Assembly: GCF_025370935.1 (NCBI RefSeq)
Contig: NC_133474.1
Coordinates: forward strand, 122,740-186,739
Reading direction: 5' to 3'
DNA from: Choristoneura fumiferana
Taxonomy: Eukaryota > Arthropoda > Insecta > Lepidoptera > Tortricidae
Length of the DNA: 64,000 nt
The position numbers were made by a program, and so were the translations under genes. Below, one piece after another: positions 41,321 through 52,692 of the stretch. A model generated the notes under the pieces. It had not been told where the DNA came from. It was given only the letters and a program-made list of their open reading frames with translations, and did no database searches. The stretch's first letter is position 1, and each line of letters opens with the position of its first letter.

Positions 41321-41811
41321 ACAAAATTACTCCAAATAACTAATCGCAGCTTGAGCCTTTATTTTAAGCTGATGGCTCTTTGGTTGACGCGACCAAACCC
41401 GCTAGTAGCAAGTAATAATTATGAAGTAAACGCCTGAGGCATTGTCGCGCGCGGCGAGAGATCTCGAGCGCTGTATTTCCCTTCATTAAAAACTAAGTCC
41501 TGCTTAACTAAGCGCGTGTGAGCGACGTCGGCCGCAGCGGCTGCCGGCTGCCTCAATGCATGTGTAAGATTTTACAAGAGGATATAGACGAGTAACAAAT
41601 TATCTAGCTGCCGATTAATACCTTATAGTGTTCTATCGAAGTTATTGTTTCAGTTTGGGAGAATTTTGACGTTTAATTGGTCCTTTGGTTTAATTTTTCT
41701 GGAGAAACTAGGAGCGAAACTGAATAATTGAGAGAAAGAGAGAGCGAGAGTATATCTGTAAAACCGCGATGCTGTGTTTTTGTGGGACACATTTAAAACT
41801 TGAATATATGC
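41321..41811. other. Unique stretch with a GC-rich part at 41430-41560
   Basis: CGCGCGCGGCGAGAGATCTC and CGACGTCGGCCGCAGCGGCT. No supported frame. Candidate regulatory text only. Confidence 0.35.
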
Positions 41812-41946
41812 CTCGTTGAGTTTCTTGCCGGATTCTTCTCAACAGAGGTTTTTCCGAACCGGTTGTAGATTTTTTTTTGACGTTCATAAGTGCTTGTTAT
41901 AGCCTAAATTGAATATAGATATTTTGACTTTGACTTTAACACATAA
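41812..41946 (+). repeat. LINE-like 3' tail (TTTGAC repeats)
   Basis: CCTCGTTGAGTTTCTTGCCG, CCGAACCGGTTGTAG, TAAGTGCTTGTTATAGCC, GACTTTGACTTT. Confidence 0.65.
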
Positions 41947-42145
41947 AAGCATACACACACTTATAAGTAAAAGATCTATCTACATAGAATTCTAAAAAAA
42001 ATTAACGTCCACTATTGCCAACTACGAACTCCGAATTCCAGCATTGCGGTGTTGCAGGCAAGGGCTACTATTTTCCCAAGATAGTCGCAATGAGGGTTCA
42101 CTAATGATCCACATCCAGCCACGTCTACTCTGTCAAGAATGTATT

Positions 42146-42393
42146 AGTAATAAATAAATATCACGGGACAATTCACACCAATTGACCTAGACCAAAACTT
42201 GTGTTTTGGGTACTAAGCAACGGATAAATATAATTATATAGATATAGATACATACTTAAATACATATCAAACACCCAAAACCTGAGAACAAACATTCGTA
42301 TTTTTCATACAAATATGTGCTCCGACACGGGAATCGAACCTAGGACCTCAAGCTTCGTAGTCTGGTTCTCTAACCACTAGGCCATCTGGTCGT
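42146..42393 (-). mobile_element. tRNA-derived SINE, family S2
   Basis: On the minus strand: ACCAGATGGCCTAGTGGTTA (A-box side), CTACGAAGCTTGAGGTCCTA, GGTTCGATTCCCGTGTCGGA (B box), then TATTTGTATGAAAAATACGA and an AT-rich 3' part ending ATTTATTTA. Confidence 0.75.
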
Positions 42394-43187
42394 TTAGTAG
42401 TAAACTAGGTAGGAGTTTTTCTAGCCTCGTCCTATTCCGTGTAGTGGGGTGAAAAAGACAATGAGGGTTCTGTGTAAGATAATAACATAGTATCACCGAT
42501 AACCCGAGGCTCCAGGGTAAGCCTCTTAGTTTATACGAAGCGAGCCATCTGTTCCTACGCACATGTGACCTGCGCGCGATTATGCCGCATGAATATGCGC
42601 GGCGCCGTCGCGGGCTCATGCTCACTTTTAGGGGCCAGCAGGCACTCCGTGAGCCCTCCAATGAGCTTTGACACTTTCTTAACATCGCAGAAGGAGTATT
42701 TTTGGTAAAAAAATAATTTTGAATACAAGCTTTTTTTGCTGACTGTAGGTACTTGTATTTTCACCTAAACTACATTTGCATACCAAATTTCAACTCGATG
42801 TCATTAACCGTTGAAGGGTTCCGTCCTGTGGAGACGCTCCTGGCCGGACTATCAGGGCCAGATTATTGTATTGTCACGAAATTTACATAAGTATACCAAA
42901 TTTTAAGTCAATCCAACTTTACTTGCTAGATTTGATTACACAGACAGATAGACAACGGGACAGGTGAAACTAAATAAAAGTTTGTAAAAAGCCGACGGCT
43001 TTGAAAATCTTAAACTTAAAAGACAAAACAAGTCCAGTAGTCTAAAATTCTGTAAGGTAACTAAAGTTTAACAGTCACGGTCGATTCAAAATCACGATGG
43101 GCTCAAAATTCTCAGTAATGGGTTCCGAGATGGGTAAGGATCAACATCTTTAAGATACTGAACAGATTTTTTGACCACAAGACCTGT
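42394..43187. other. Short unique part and an inverted repeat of the GGCCAGGATCG group
   Basis: 42540-42660 is GC-rich and unique (GCGCGGCGCCGTCGCGGGCT). 42690-42965 is the inverted relative of 31285-31440 and 53228-53400. Confidence 0.4.
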
Positions 43188-43420
43188 TTTTAACCCCCGC
43201 AAAAAGAGGGGTGTTATAAGTTTGACCGCTACGTGTGTCTGTCTGTCTGTCTGTTTGTCTGAAAATTAAGGATAATTAAGACAAAGCCTTAGGTATAAAA
43301 TATACGTAAACTTGGATGATTCCGTACACAATACGAAATCCTTAGAAAAATATTGATTTTTTGTAATGGCCACGGAACCCTATCTTGGGCGTGTCCGACA
43401 CGCTCTTTGCCGGTTTTTTA
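43188..43420. repeat. Family R fragment joined to an inverted Lep1-like end
   Basis: CGCAAAAAGAGGGGTGTTAT (43197-43216 region) and GTCTGTCTGTCTGTTTGTCT, then on minus CCGGCAAAGAGCGTGTCGGA, CACGCCCAAGATAGGGTTCC. Confidence 0.55.
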
Positions 43421-43640
43421 AAATTAAATACAGCGAGTGTGCTTCAGAACTTAACGATATCATTCCAACGGATCCGTTAATGAAAAAATACGGAACCCAG
43501 GTCCTGCGTGCTGCGTTCTCTCTTCACTACTTTTTCAAGGTGCCGAGCGTTATCCTGCATTCACTTAGAGCATTTAATGACGGAAAATACTTTCATACGC
43601 CACTCTTTGTACGTACTAAATTTGTGAATGAATTATTCAT
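43421..43640 (+). other. Unique open stretch, no gene called
   Basis: A frame (YSECASELNDIIPTDPLMKK, YGTQVLRAAF, PSVILHSLRAFNDGKYFHT) runs through it into family R sequence. No known domain. It could be a remnant of a coding sequence. Confidence 0.2.
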
Positions 43641-43800
43641 TTTTAACCCCCGACGCAAAAAGAGGGGTGCTATAAGTTTCACCGCTATGTGTGTCTGTAT
43701 GTCTGTGTTTGTGTCTCTGTCTATCTGTGGCACCGTAGCTCTCAAACGTTTTTTTTATTTGATAGCAGGTTCAGCCGTTTTTGAGATATTGAACTTTTTG
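43641..43800 (+). repeat. Family R repeat, shortened
   Basis: CCCCCGACGCAAAAAGAGGG, GTGCTATAAGTTTCACCGCT, GTCTGT run, TTTTTGAGATATTGAAC. Confidence 0.6.
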
Positions 43801-44137
43801 CATATTTAAAAAAATTTTAACAGTGTTCATATTTAAAAAAAGTAGCAGAACAAAATTAGCTCAGTTATGTGAGTAGAATTGAACCCTGGATTTAAAGCTC
43901 CATGGGGTCAGAGACAACCTATCAAACTATGATATCTAAGAAGATTATGCAAATTATAGCCAGGGGAATTGGCTGGCAATCCGTACTATGGGTAACAACT
44001 ACTTTGAGCTTGACTTTACTACAAGCTATCGCAGTATAATCGATGCACTTGCAGCGAACACGGGCGGCGTTATACCACAGACTAGCTAGCGCAAGAAGAA
44101 GCTCTTCTAATAATACACGCCAGTGTAGAAATTTATT

Positions 44138-44706
44138 TTCACACCTCTCCTTCAGAAAAGTAACTTTTCCTCCCTGATGAGAGGGAGCAAAGTGCAACTT
44201 TTCTGTTCAAGGCTTTTCTAAGTGTTTTATTGCAAATTCCATTTTTTGAAGTTGATAGTTGTAAAGCCACGCCATTTTCTATGCTGGTTGTTCTTTAATA
44301 ATATTTAGAATTGTTTTTTTCAAGTTTCTTAATGCTCGGTGTGAAAAGTTGTATGAGCCACTCGGGAGCAAAATTATTTTCATCTTGGGCGTTAACACTT
44401 GAATCCCTCATTACGCTCAGGATTCTACTTTAGAATCCCTCGCTACGCTCAGGATTCTATTGCAGAATCCTTCGCTACATTCTGGATTCAATGTACGCCC
44501 TCGCCGTAAATACAATATTTTGCTCCCTTGTGACACAAATAACTATTTCACAACTCTCCTTCAGAAAAGTGACGAGAGGGAGCAAAGTGAACTTTTCTGT
44601 TCAAGGTTTTTCTAAGTTCAAGGCTGTTTTATAGCAAATGCCATTTTTTTAAGTTGATAATTGTAAAGCCACGCCATTTTCTATGCTGGTTGTTCTATAA
44701 TAATAT
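44138..44706 (+). repeat. ~160-bp direct repeat pair flanking a 33-bp triplet repeat
   Basis: 44138-44306 and 44550-44706 share CTCTCCTTCAGAAAAGT, AGAGGGAGCAAAGTG, ACTTTTCTGTTCAAGG and GCCACGCCATTTTCTATGCT. Between them (44399-44495) are three units of GAATCCCTCGCTACGCTCAG-type sequence. Confidence 0.65.
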
Positions 44707-44882
44707 AACCGTAACTCTTAAATGGGTTGACCGATTGGAATGCGGTTTTTTTATTTGAAAGCAGGTTTTCCAGCAATGGTTCTTAGATATGTTTTATCAA
44801 AATCAGTTCAGCCGTTTTTGAGATATTGAACTTTGAAGTGTCAAAGTCGGGGGTTTTCCGAGTTTTTGTTGGATAGGTAAGC
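44707..44882 (+). repeat. Family R repeat, 3' part
   Basis: CCGTAACTCTTAAATGGGTT, GAAAGCAGGTTTTCCAGCAA, TCAAAATCAGTTCAGCCGTT, GTCGGGGGTTTTCCGAG. Confidence 0.55.
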
Positions 44883-44926
44883 CAAATAATAATTAAATAG
44901 GTAACAGCCACTTAACAAAAGCTTAG

Positions 44927-45227
44927 AAGCCGTGCTGGCCTAGTGGATTGACCTATCGCCTCTCAAGCAGAGATCGTGGGTTCAAACCCCGGCCCGCACC
45001 TCTGAGTTTTTCGAAATTCATGTGCGGAATTACATTTGAAATTTACCACGAGCTTTACGGTGAAAGAAAACATCGTGAGGAAACCTGCACAAGCCTCTGA
45101 AGTAATTCAATAGTGTGCGTGATGTTTCCGATCCGCACTGTGCCCGCGTGGGAACTATGGCCCAAGCCCTCTTGTTCTTAGAGGAGGCCTGTGCCCAGCA
45201 ATGGGATGTTATATAGGCTGGGATGAG
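44927..45227 (+). mobile_element. SINE family S1
   Basis: AGCCGTGCTGGCCTAGTGGA, GTGGGTTCAAACCCCGGCCC, GAGCTTTACGGTGAAAGAAA, tail GCCCAGCAATGGGATG and GGCTGGGATGAGG. No clear flanking duplication. Confidence 0.75.
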
Positions 45228-45234
45228 GTAAGTT

Positions 45235-45778
45235 GTCACGGATCAAAATAAAACAAGTCACTTTCACTTTTATAAAGATGTAACAGTTTTTACAATGTAA
45301 CAATCTTTCCTCCACTACTCTATGCTCCTCATGGGAACAATTAGGCGACATTCTCAACCACCAGGAGGCACGTGCTTCAGACTACAAGGGGGGGGGGGGA
45401 TCCAATCTAGCAGGAATGCCTGCGCGGGAGATTTATAGGCGCGCGCGCACCGGATATTTACGGCGACCAGCCGAGGTAAGTTATTACCGATTGAGACGCA
45501 AACCGAGCGCTTGTCGCTTTACCAAAGTTCGAGGAAGCTGATAGACAATCGAATTTATAAATTTAAATGAATTATACACTGTGTTAAGTTTCTCGTTTGA
45601 TTTGTTTGTGCTTTACCAACTTCTTTAGTCATTTGCGATACAGGGTTACTTGGGAGACGTGCGCAGAACCAACCCTACCGGATTCAGTTAGTTAGCTCTA
45701 CGTATAACGCTACCACAGTATATAGTGTGTTACCAGTAACCAGGCCTTTTAAAGGGAGGTTAAAGTAACGTATTTCTG
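45235..45778. other. Unique stretch with a possible tiny 5' exon
   Basis: An ATG at 45416 opens 20 codons (MPAREIYRRARTGYLRRPAE) that end exactly at a strong donor GAG|GTAAGT (45475/45476). Upstream TTTATAGG and GC-rich text may belong to a promoter. No acceptor partner can be assigned, so this is only a possibility. A 13-G run lies near 45388-45400. Confidence 0.2.
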
Positions 45779-45793
45779 TAACTTAACCATGAC

Positions 45794-46103
45794 CATCATC
45801 ATCATCCCAGCCTATATACGTCCCACTGCTGGGCACAGGCCTCCTCTCAGAACAAGAGGGCTTGGGCCATAGTTCCCACGCGGGCCCAGTGCGGATTGGG
45901 AACTTCGCACGCACCATTGAATCGCTTCGCAGGTTTGTGCAGGTTTCCTCACGATGTTTTCCTTCACCGCAAAGCTCGTGGTAAATTTCAAATGTAATTC
46001 CGCACATGAATTTCGAAAAACTCAGAGTTGCGAGCCGGGGTTCGAACCCACGACCCTCTGCTTGAGAGGCGATAGGTCAAACCACTAGGCCACCACGGCT
46101 TTT
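45794..46103 (-). mobile_element. SINE family S1 with a 15-bp target-site duplication
   Basis: TAACTTAACCATGAC occurs at 45779-45793 and 46104-46118. The element is nearly identical to 39382-39694, so it is a young insertion. Confidence 0.87.
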
Positions 46104-46118
46104 TAACTTAACCATGAC

Positions 46119-47044
46119 ATTAATTTAATTAATAAACTAAAATTCAGACTTGGTTAGCTTCCTAACAAAAAAATGTGTTCATGTATACACTGTGTAATTA
46201 AATTAAAAAAAAAACCCCTAAGTCTTGTCCCTGAGGAAGAGTGCCCATAAGGCTGGCTTCATTTCCGCGCTGGATCGTGATTCCAATACGTTGGGCGAGA
46301 AATGCACCAGCCCTATGGTCATTGGTAATTTCGATTTTTTTTATTTGTCCAAATTTGTGTAATAAATTGGGTGCCCCTTTTATCGCATAGTTATAAAAAA
46401 GCATAAAACTTATTTAGCATAATAATGAATTCGCATAATTTAAATATGCATAACATTATCCTACTAATATTATAAATACCCGTAATAATTACCTCGACAT
46501 TTCGACCACATTACAATGGCCGTGGTCACGAGTAGGGTATCATGTTTGCTTGGCAGTTCAATTCCAAAATCTGGTCACGACGTAATCGGGTACGAAGGCG
46601 CGATATATATGTCTACACTATAGTTTCAAGTGGCTTAAAGTTTGGATACGTTCCAGACCTATCATACAAAGAGGATTAACTATAAACTACAACAGATTCG
46701 CGATTGTCAGACAATACACAAGGAATTGTTGAGAGCGTCGCGATTTGGCTGAATGAGTGTTAATGAGTTGTAATATCAGCTGCAGTGTATTGCAGCCATT
46801 TTAGCTGCATTTAGCTGCATTGAGCTGGAAATCCCGACTGATCCCGCCCTCGCCGCGGCCCAGTTAGCCCGACAATGGGGCATTAACTAGCTATTTAGCC
46901 GGGACATTCTGATTTATAAATTATAATATTTTCACCCGGCGCATTGCATGCAGGCTTCGTTTAGCTTTGCAGTGTTCAGTGCATACTAAAATAACGATTG
47001 GGTAATAACTTTCTATTAAGGGTGAGTATACATCTGTATCTGAA
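46119..47044. other. Unique stretch with one repeat fragment
   Basis: 46455-46545 carries the TAATATTATAAAT and CGACATTTCGACC/GGTCACGAGTAG motifs. 46780-46880 is repeat-free and GC-richer with two GCATTTAGCTGCAT-like units. No gene. Confidence 0.4.
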
Positions 47045-47323
47045 AAGCCGGGGGCCTCATGGTTTGACCTATCGCCTCTCAAGGAGAGGTTCGTGGGTTC
47101 AAACCCCGGCTCGCACCTCTGTTTCGAAATTCATGTGTGAATTACGTTTGAAATTTACCACGAGCTTTTGAGTAACCTGCACACACCTGCGAAGTAATGA
47201 TGTGTGTGAAGTTCCCAATCCGCACTGGGCCTGCGTGGGAACTACAGCACAAGCCCTCTCATTCTGAGAGGAGTCCTGTGGCCAGCAGTAGGACGTAAAT
47301 AGGCTGAGATGATGAGATGATAC
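47045..47323 (+). mobile_element. SINE family S1, diverged
   Basis: GACCTATCGCCTCTCAAGGA, GTGGGTTCAAACCCCGGCTC, CCAATCCGCACTGGGCCTGC, AGCAGTAGGACG and GGCTGAGATGATGAGATGAT tail. Confidence 0.7.
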
Positions 47324-47389
47324 ATCTGTATAATTTTAGCGTATCGTATTTCGCAAAAAAAAGTCGTTTGAGCCTTTTTAGTTGTTTAG

Positions 47390-47575
47390 GTTTGACTTAT
47401 GGCCTCTAAAGCCGACGGTCGTGGGTTCGCGGTTAGGGCTCGCATCTCTGAGTTTTCTAAATTCATTTGCGAAATTACGTTCGTTTACCTTAAGTTTAAA
47501 GAAACCTGCCCAAACTTGCGAAACAAATCGATGGTGTGTGTAAAATTCCCAAGCCGCATTGAGCCTTCACAGTAA
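47390..47575 (+). repeat. SINE family S1, strongly decayed
   Basis: TTTGACTTATGGCCTCTAAA, GTCGTGGGTTCGCGGTTAGG, AATTCATTTGCGAAATTACG, TTCCCAAGCCGCATTGAGCC. Confidence 0.5.
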
Positions 47576-47750
47576 TAACCTAACCATAAATTTTTCATTT
47601 TTTATACAAGCTTTTTTGCTGACTGTCCTTATATGTCACGTTACATAAATATGCCATATTTCAAGTCAATCCGACTACTGGAAGTAATATGTAATAATAA
47701 AATAATAATAATAAATGTATTTATCGACCATAAAAGCATACCTTTGGCTT

Positions 47751-48950
47751 CATGTTCTAGGAAAGTCATTTTCAAAGTAATTCATGTTCTAGGTAAGTCA
47801 TTTTCTTGGTAGGTCATGTTCTAGAAAGGTTATTTTCTGAGTAGGTCATGATCTAGTTAAGTCATTTTCTGAGTATGTCATGATCTAGTTAAGTCATTTT
47901 CTGAGTAGGTCATGATCTAGTTAAGTCATTTTCTGAGTAGGTCATGATCTAGTTAAGTCATTTTCTGAGTAGGTCATGATCTAGTTAAGTCATTTTCTGA
48001 GTAGGTCATGATCTAGTTAAGTCATTTTCTGAGTAGGTCATGATCTAGTTAAGTCATTTTCTGAGTAGGTCATGATCTAGTTAAGTCATTTTCTGAGTAG
48101 GTCATGATCTAGTTAAGTCATTTTCTGAGTAGGTCATGATCTAGTTAAGTCATTTCTGAGTAGGTCATGATCTAGTTAAGTCATTTTCTGAGTAGGTCAT
48201 GATCTAGTTAAGTCATTTTCTGAGTAGGTCATGATCTAGTTAAGTCATTTTCTGAGTAGGTCATGATCTAGTTAAGTCATTTTCTGAGTAGGTCATGATT
48301 TAGTTAAGTCATTTTCTGAGTAGGTCATGATCTAGTTAAGTCATTTTCTGAGTAGGTCATGATCTAGTTAAGTCATTTTCTGAGTAGGTCATGATCTAGT
48401 TAAGTCATTTTCTGAGTAGGTCATGATCTAGTTAAGTCATTTTCTGAGTAGGTCATGATCTAGTTAAGTCATTTTCTGAGTAGGTCATGATTTAGTTAAG
48501 TCATTTTCTGAGTAGGTCATGATCTAGTTAAGTCATTTTCTGAGTAGGTCATGATCTAGTTAAGTCATTTTCTGAGTAGGTCATGATCTAGTTAAGTCAT
48601 TTTCTGAGTAGGTCATGATCTAGTTAAGTCATTTTCTGAGTAGGTCATGATCTAGTTAAGTCATTTTCTGAGTAGGTCATGATCTAGTTAAGTCATTTTC
48701 TGAGTAGGTCATGATTTAGTTAAGTCATTTTCTGAGTAGGTCATGATCTAGTTAAGTCATTTTCTGAGTAGGTCATGATCTAGTTAAGTCATTTTCTGAG
48801 TATGTCATGATCTAGTTAAGTCATTTTCTGAGTAGGTCATGATCTAGTTAAGTCATTTTCTGAGTAGGTCATGATTTAGTTAAGTCATTTTCTGAGTAGG
48901 TAATTTTCTAGGTAAGTCATTTTTGGAGTAGGTCATGTTTTAGGTATGTC
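47751..48950 (+). repeat. 32-bp minisatellite array, about 35 units
   Basis: Nearly identical units (GTCATTTTCTGAGTAGG, TCATGATCTAGTTAA). A TCATGATTTAG variant recurs at intervals, which suggests higher-order expansion. Units at the two edges are more diverged. Confidence 0.95.
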
Positions 48951-49212
48951 ATTACGATTTAGGTACAGCTAGTACAAGTAAAGTAAGTGGTACACATAAA
49001 ATGCTGTTAGTATCGGATGCGTAATGCTTTTTATGACAACTATTTTAATATATAGCTGTACCTAAATCGTAATGACTTACCCAGATCATGACCTACTCCG
49101 AAAATGGCTTAACTAGATAATGACCTACTCAGAAAATGACTTTTCTAGAACATGACCGACGAAGAAAATGACTTGCCTAGAACATGACCTACTCCGAAAA
49201 TTACTTAACTAG

Positions 49213-50789
49213 CTTAGATGAATGATTGGTCTCGCGCGCTCGCTCGACTAGATACCGCGCCAACTAAAAACAAAACGTTCGTGAATGCGGCAACTCAATA
49301 TTGTAGTGTGCGTAAGAACGGTGTAAGACAATTTGCAAGGATGCTAGTGTGCGTGACGAATTGTGTTGCCAGCTGCTCCACTGTTACCCGAATTATTGGG
49401 AAAATAAATTATTCTGTGGTCTATTAAGTTACTGGTTACAAAATGTATACCACAAACGGGACTTATCACGCTATTATTACACAAGTAATATTTACCTCGA
49501 CGTTTCTGCAACGTTACAGTTGCCGTGGTCACGAGTAGACTGAAGTGTGAGGTGTCAAGTCTGCCTAGCAGCGCGAGTTCTTCGAACTACCCGCACTTGA
49601 TCACTAATAGTGCCGGCACTCGTATCACGAACTACCCGCACTTGGTCACTTTTATTAGTCACTTAGTTTAGTGAGAATCACGAAATTTTAAAATGTTATA
49701 CAAAATGTATCTTGGGAAATACTTAGAAATTAAGAAGTAATTAAGAGTGAATGTATTAATATGTTTGTGTATAGGTTAGGCGTAGGTTTTCTTCTTTAAA
49801 AAAATGGTAGGTATGATGTAGGTATACCAATGATCAGGCCTCACTTTTAATTAAAAAATATATATTTTTTTAAGGACATTCAATATTTACAAATTATTAC
49901 TGAAAATTCATGGACTGAGTCACCAACTAAGAAGTTTTGCGTACTTAACACGTTGCACCTATAGTTAAACCTAATATAATGTACAGGTTAATTAAGACTT
50001 AAATAAAAATAATTGTTTACAAAATATACATACATAGGTACATGCATACATACATACTTACATACATACGCTTGAAAAACATAACCCTCCTTCGGGCAGT
50101 CGGGTAAAAAGTTAACATTTCAGGAAAATGGGTAGAAATACGAAAAAAAAAATTTTCGTTTCCCGTAATACCTAAGTAAATCAGCTGATCGGGCTTTTGA
50201 CTGGGAAGACGAAAAACATTTTTAATTTTAAGACACATTCACCCCTAAATAGTGTCGGGTAACAATTTATACACCTTCAGTGTATAATATCACAAAGATA
50301 AACATTAAATAATATAGAACTAGGTTATGTATATATAATAATTACGTTAGATACTTAAATAAAATAAGTTATTAAAATTTATCATCATTTAATGATGATA
50401 ACAATAAAATTCAATTTATTAAAATCTCAACCACGGGGAATTTGATTCTTGTGTACGCGGCAACACAGAATGGCGTTTAGGGTTCATGTTATTTTATTTG
50501 TAATTCGAAATTATACGATATTTACTGATGGTATGTGATCCCAATGTCCTTCTTGTTTCTTGTAGTATTATTTTTAAACAGTTTCACTGCGAAAACTGGC
50601 ATTTTACTTCGGTTTATGACCAAAATTTATCAAAAATTCGGGACATGCACATTACGCACAGTTTGCAACGCGACTGAGTCGCCTCGGGCTCAGGTACGCC
50701 GATTTCGGCGTACTATTTGTTGCCGCATTTGACAAGTACGCCGGCGGTATCTAGTCGAGCGAGCGCGCGAGACCAATCATTCATCTAAG
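49213..50789. mobile_element. 1.58-kb element with perfect 45-bp terminal inverted repeats, nested in the foldback
   Basis: TTAGATGAATGATTGGTCTC, then GCGCGCTCGCTCGACTAGAT and ACCGC (49214-49258), is exactly inverted at 50744-50788. The flanks TTAACTAG (49205-49212) and TTACCTAG (50790-50797) look like an 8-bp target duplication with one change, which would fit the hAT type. No transposase; the interior carries other repeats, so it is non-autonomous. Confidence 0.75.
49541..49662 (+). repeat. 122-bp repeat, first copy
   Basis: TGAAGTGTGAGGTGTCAAGT through CTTTTATTAGTCAC is identical to 51202-51323 apart from one base that I can see. It contains two GAACTACCCGCACTTG.TCAC units. Confidence 0.8.
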
Positions 50790-51201
50790 TTACCTAGAAT
50801 ATGACCTACCAAAAAAATTACTTACCTAGAACATGACCTGCTTATAATAGGACTAACCTAGAACATGACCTACTCATAAAATGACTAACCTAGAACATGA
50901 CCTACGTCAGCCAAAGCTAAAAATAAATTCAACAATAACAAGAGAAGCAGTGATCCCCACACTAGGCGCAGCCTGTCTCGTGGAGATCCAGATCTTAGAG
51001 AATTAACAGAAAGTGCGGTTCCTAATTCAATATACAAATACTAATCATTTATTGCGGACTTTTGAATCCATAGTGTTAGTATTTACAATTATAATCTTAT
51101 CGCTATGGTTAGTATTTATAATTAATTACACTAGCTTAACTTAAATGAATAAAACTAAAGACTAAAGACGCCTGGACATTGGCAGTACAGGCGCGTGTAG
51201 C

Positions 51202-51323
51202 TGAAGTGTGGGGTGTCAAGTCTGCCTAGCAGCGCGAGTTCTTCGAACTACCCGCACTTGATCACTAATAGTGCCGGCACTCGTATCACGAACTACCCGC
51301 ACTTGGTCACTTTTATTAGTCAC
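51202..51323 (+). repeat. 122-bp repeat, second copy
   Basis: Near-identical partner of 49541-49662, which lies inside the nested element. This one lies outside it. Confidence 0.8.
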
Positions 51324-51354
51324 CCTATCACGAAAGTTTAAAACGTTGTATCTA

Positions 51355-51475
51355 TCTATATAATTATATTTATCCGTTGCTTAGTACCCATAACACAAGC
51401 TTTGCTAAGCTTACTTTGACCTAGGTTAATTGGTGTGAATTGTCCCGTGATATTTATTTATTATTTATTTATTTA
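51355..51475 (+). repeat. SINE family S2, 3' part
   Basis: TATAATTATATTTATCCGTT, GCTTAGTACCCATAACACAA, TGGTGTGAATTGTCCCGTGA, TATTTATTTATTATTTA. Opposite orientation to 42146 and 61643. Confidence 0.6.
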
Positions 51476-51649
51476 TTTAAGATTTCGCTTTTACAGAACA
51501 GAGACGGCTAGCATGCATAAAAACACTAAAAGTCTCGTACAAGCTATAGTTTAAAAGAAAAATAAAAATAAAGTAATTACTTAATTAATTAATTTAATAA
51601 TACCTACTAGCTAAAGAGACTGCCTAAAAACGTGTGTGTGTGCATGTGT

Positions 51650-51688
<39 letters not shown>

Positions 51689-52175
51689 GCTTTAAAAGCT
51701 CGGCTCGGCTCGGGTTTTATACAGGTTTATACAGGTTATTTTATTTCAAATCTAATGTTAACTATCAAAGTACTATCGAACGATTAGTCGATGTTTTAAT
51801 AAATACGTGAGTTATCGGCGGCGGGTATCATGAATCGCATGAAGCATTACCAACTCGGGCGTTATTACAACGTGCTCATCACCTCAAATTAGCAAGCAGG
51901 ATTACTACGGTGCTTCAGCAACGGTGCATTAGCTCACGCAGCGCGAGCGGTGCAATCGGTAAACTAGTGGTTCAACCAATAATGCATGTTTGAGCATCAG
52001 GAACGTGAAATATTCGAATATCGCTATACTTCTCACTAATATTAGCCAATAAAAAATAAAACTTGTAGACAAAATAAGTCTCGCAACTCAGTTCTCTTAC
52101 CGTAAAAAGTTGTGAGATCCATGTAATCCAAGATCCAAGTCGGTTAATTTCAGTCCCTACTTAAGGGTCCTTCTG
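51476..52175. other. Unique stretch with a GT microsatellite
   Basis: A GT run at about 51630-51690, broken by single changes. 51800-52000 is repeat-free and moderately GC-rich. No gene seen. Confidence 0.45.
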
Positions 52176-52182
52176 TCTTAAG

Positions 52183-52193
<11 letters not shown>

Positions 52194-52215
<22 letters not shown>

Positions 52216-52692
52216 TAGAAGCCTGTAGATGTGTCCCACTGCTGGGCAAAGGCCTCCCCCCATGTCCTCCACTCTACCCTTTCTTGGGCGATCTCTGACC
52301 AGCTGCGAAGAAAGGCGTCCAGATCGTCCCGCCATCGACGCCTGGGTCTGCCACGCCGCCGAAGTCCATTTTGTGGTATCCAGTCTGTGGCTATTTTAGC
52401 CCACCTATTGGGTTCCATACGGCTGACGTGGCCTGCCCAGTCCCATTTCAGCCTGGCAGTCTTGACACCCACATCAGCAATGCGTGTTTTGGAGCGCAAA
52501 TATAGTGTTCCGGATCGGTCAACCCGTTTCACTCCCCAACATACTGCGCTCCATTGCTCTCTGGCAAACTTCAATTTAGTCTTCTGTAACTCAGTAAGTG
52601 ACCATGTTTGAGCACCGTAAGTTAGGACAGGCAGTATACACATGTCGACGAGCCTCCGCTTTAAGGCTAGCGGAAGATCACCCTTCATGTGT
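52194..52692 (-). mobile_element. Young 5'-truncated RTE retrotransposon with an 18-bp target-site duplication
   Basis: TCTTAAGTTATTTATTAT flanks both sides (52176-52193 and 52693-52710). On minus, one unbroken frame of 157 residues (52688 to 52215) reads LPVLTYGAQTWSLTELQKTK, LKWDWAGHVSRMEPNRWAKI, RGRPRRRWRDDLDAF and EAFAQQW. This is the C-terminus of an RTE-type reverse transcriptase, followed by CAGCAGTGGGACACATCTAC and an ATA-repeat tail. The catalytic domains are missing, so it cannot move itself. Confidence 0.88.

Larger units (their letters stand above)
47742..50916. mobile_element. 3.2-kb foldback structure made of a 32-bp minisatellite
   Basis: The outer ends are inverted: CTTTGGCT near 47742 and AGCCAAAG at 50909-50916. 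The left arm is an array of about 35 units of GTCATTTTCTGAGTAGGTCA-type sequence (47751-48950). The right arm has the same units inverted (49075-49212 and 50790-50905). The inner ends are also inverted: GTCATTACGATTTAGGTACA (48946-48965) and its inverse near 49058-49077. The loop is about 85 bp. The right arm is split by the element at 49213-50789. Confidence 0.75.

Noticed and set aside
43366..43809. 147-codon frame
   Set aside because: It begins in an inverted Lep1-like repeat and ends in family R sequence. Only the middle is unique and it shows no domain.
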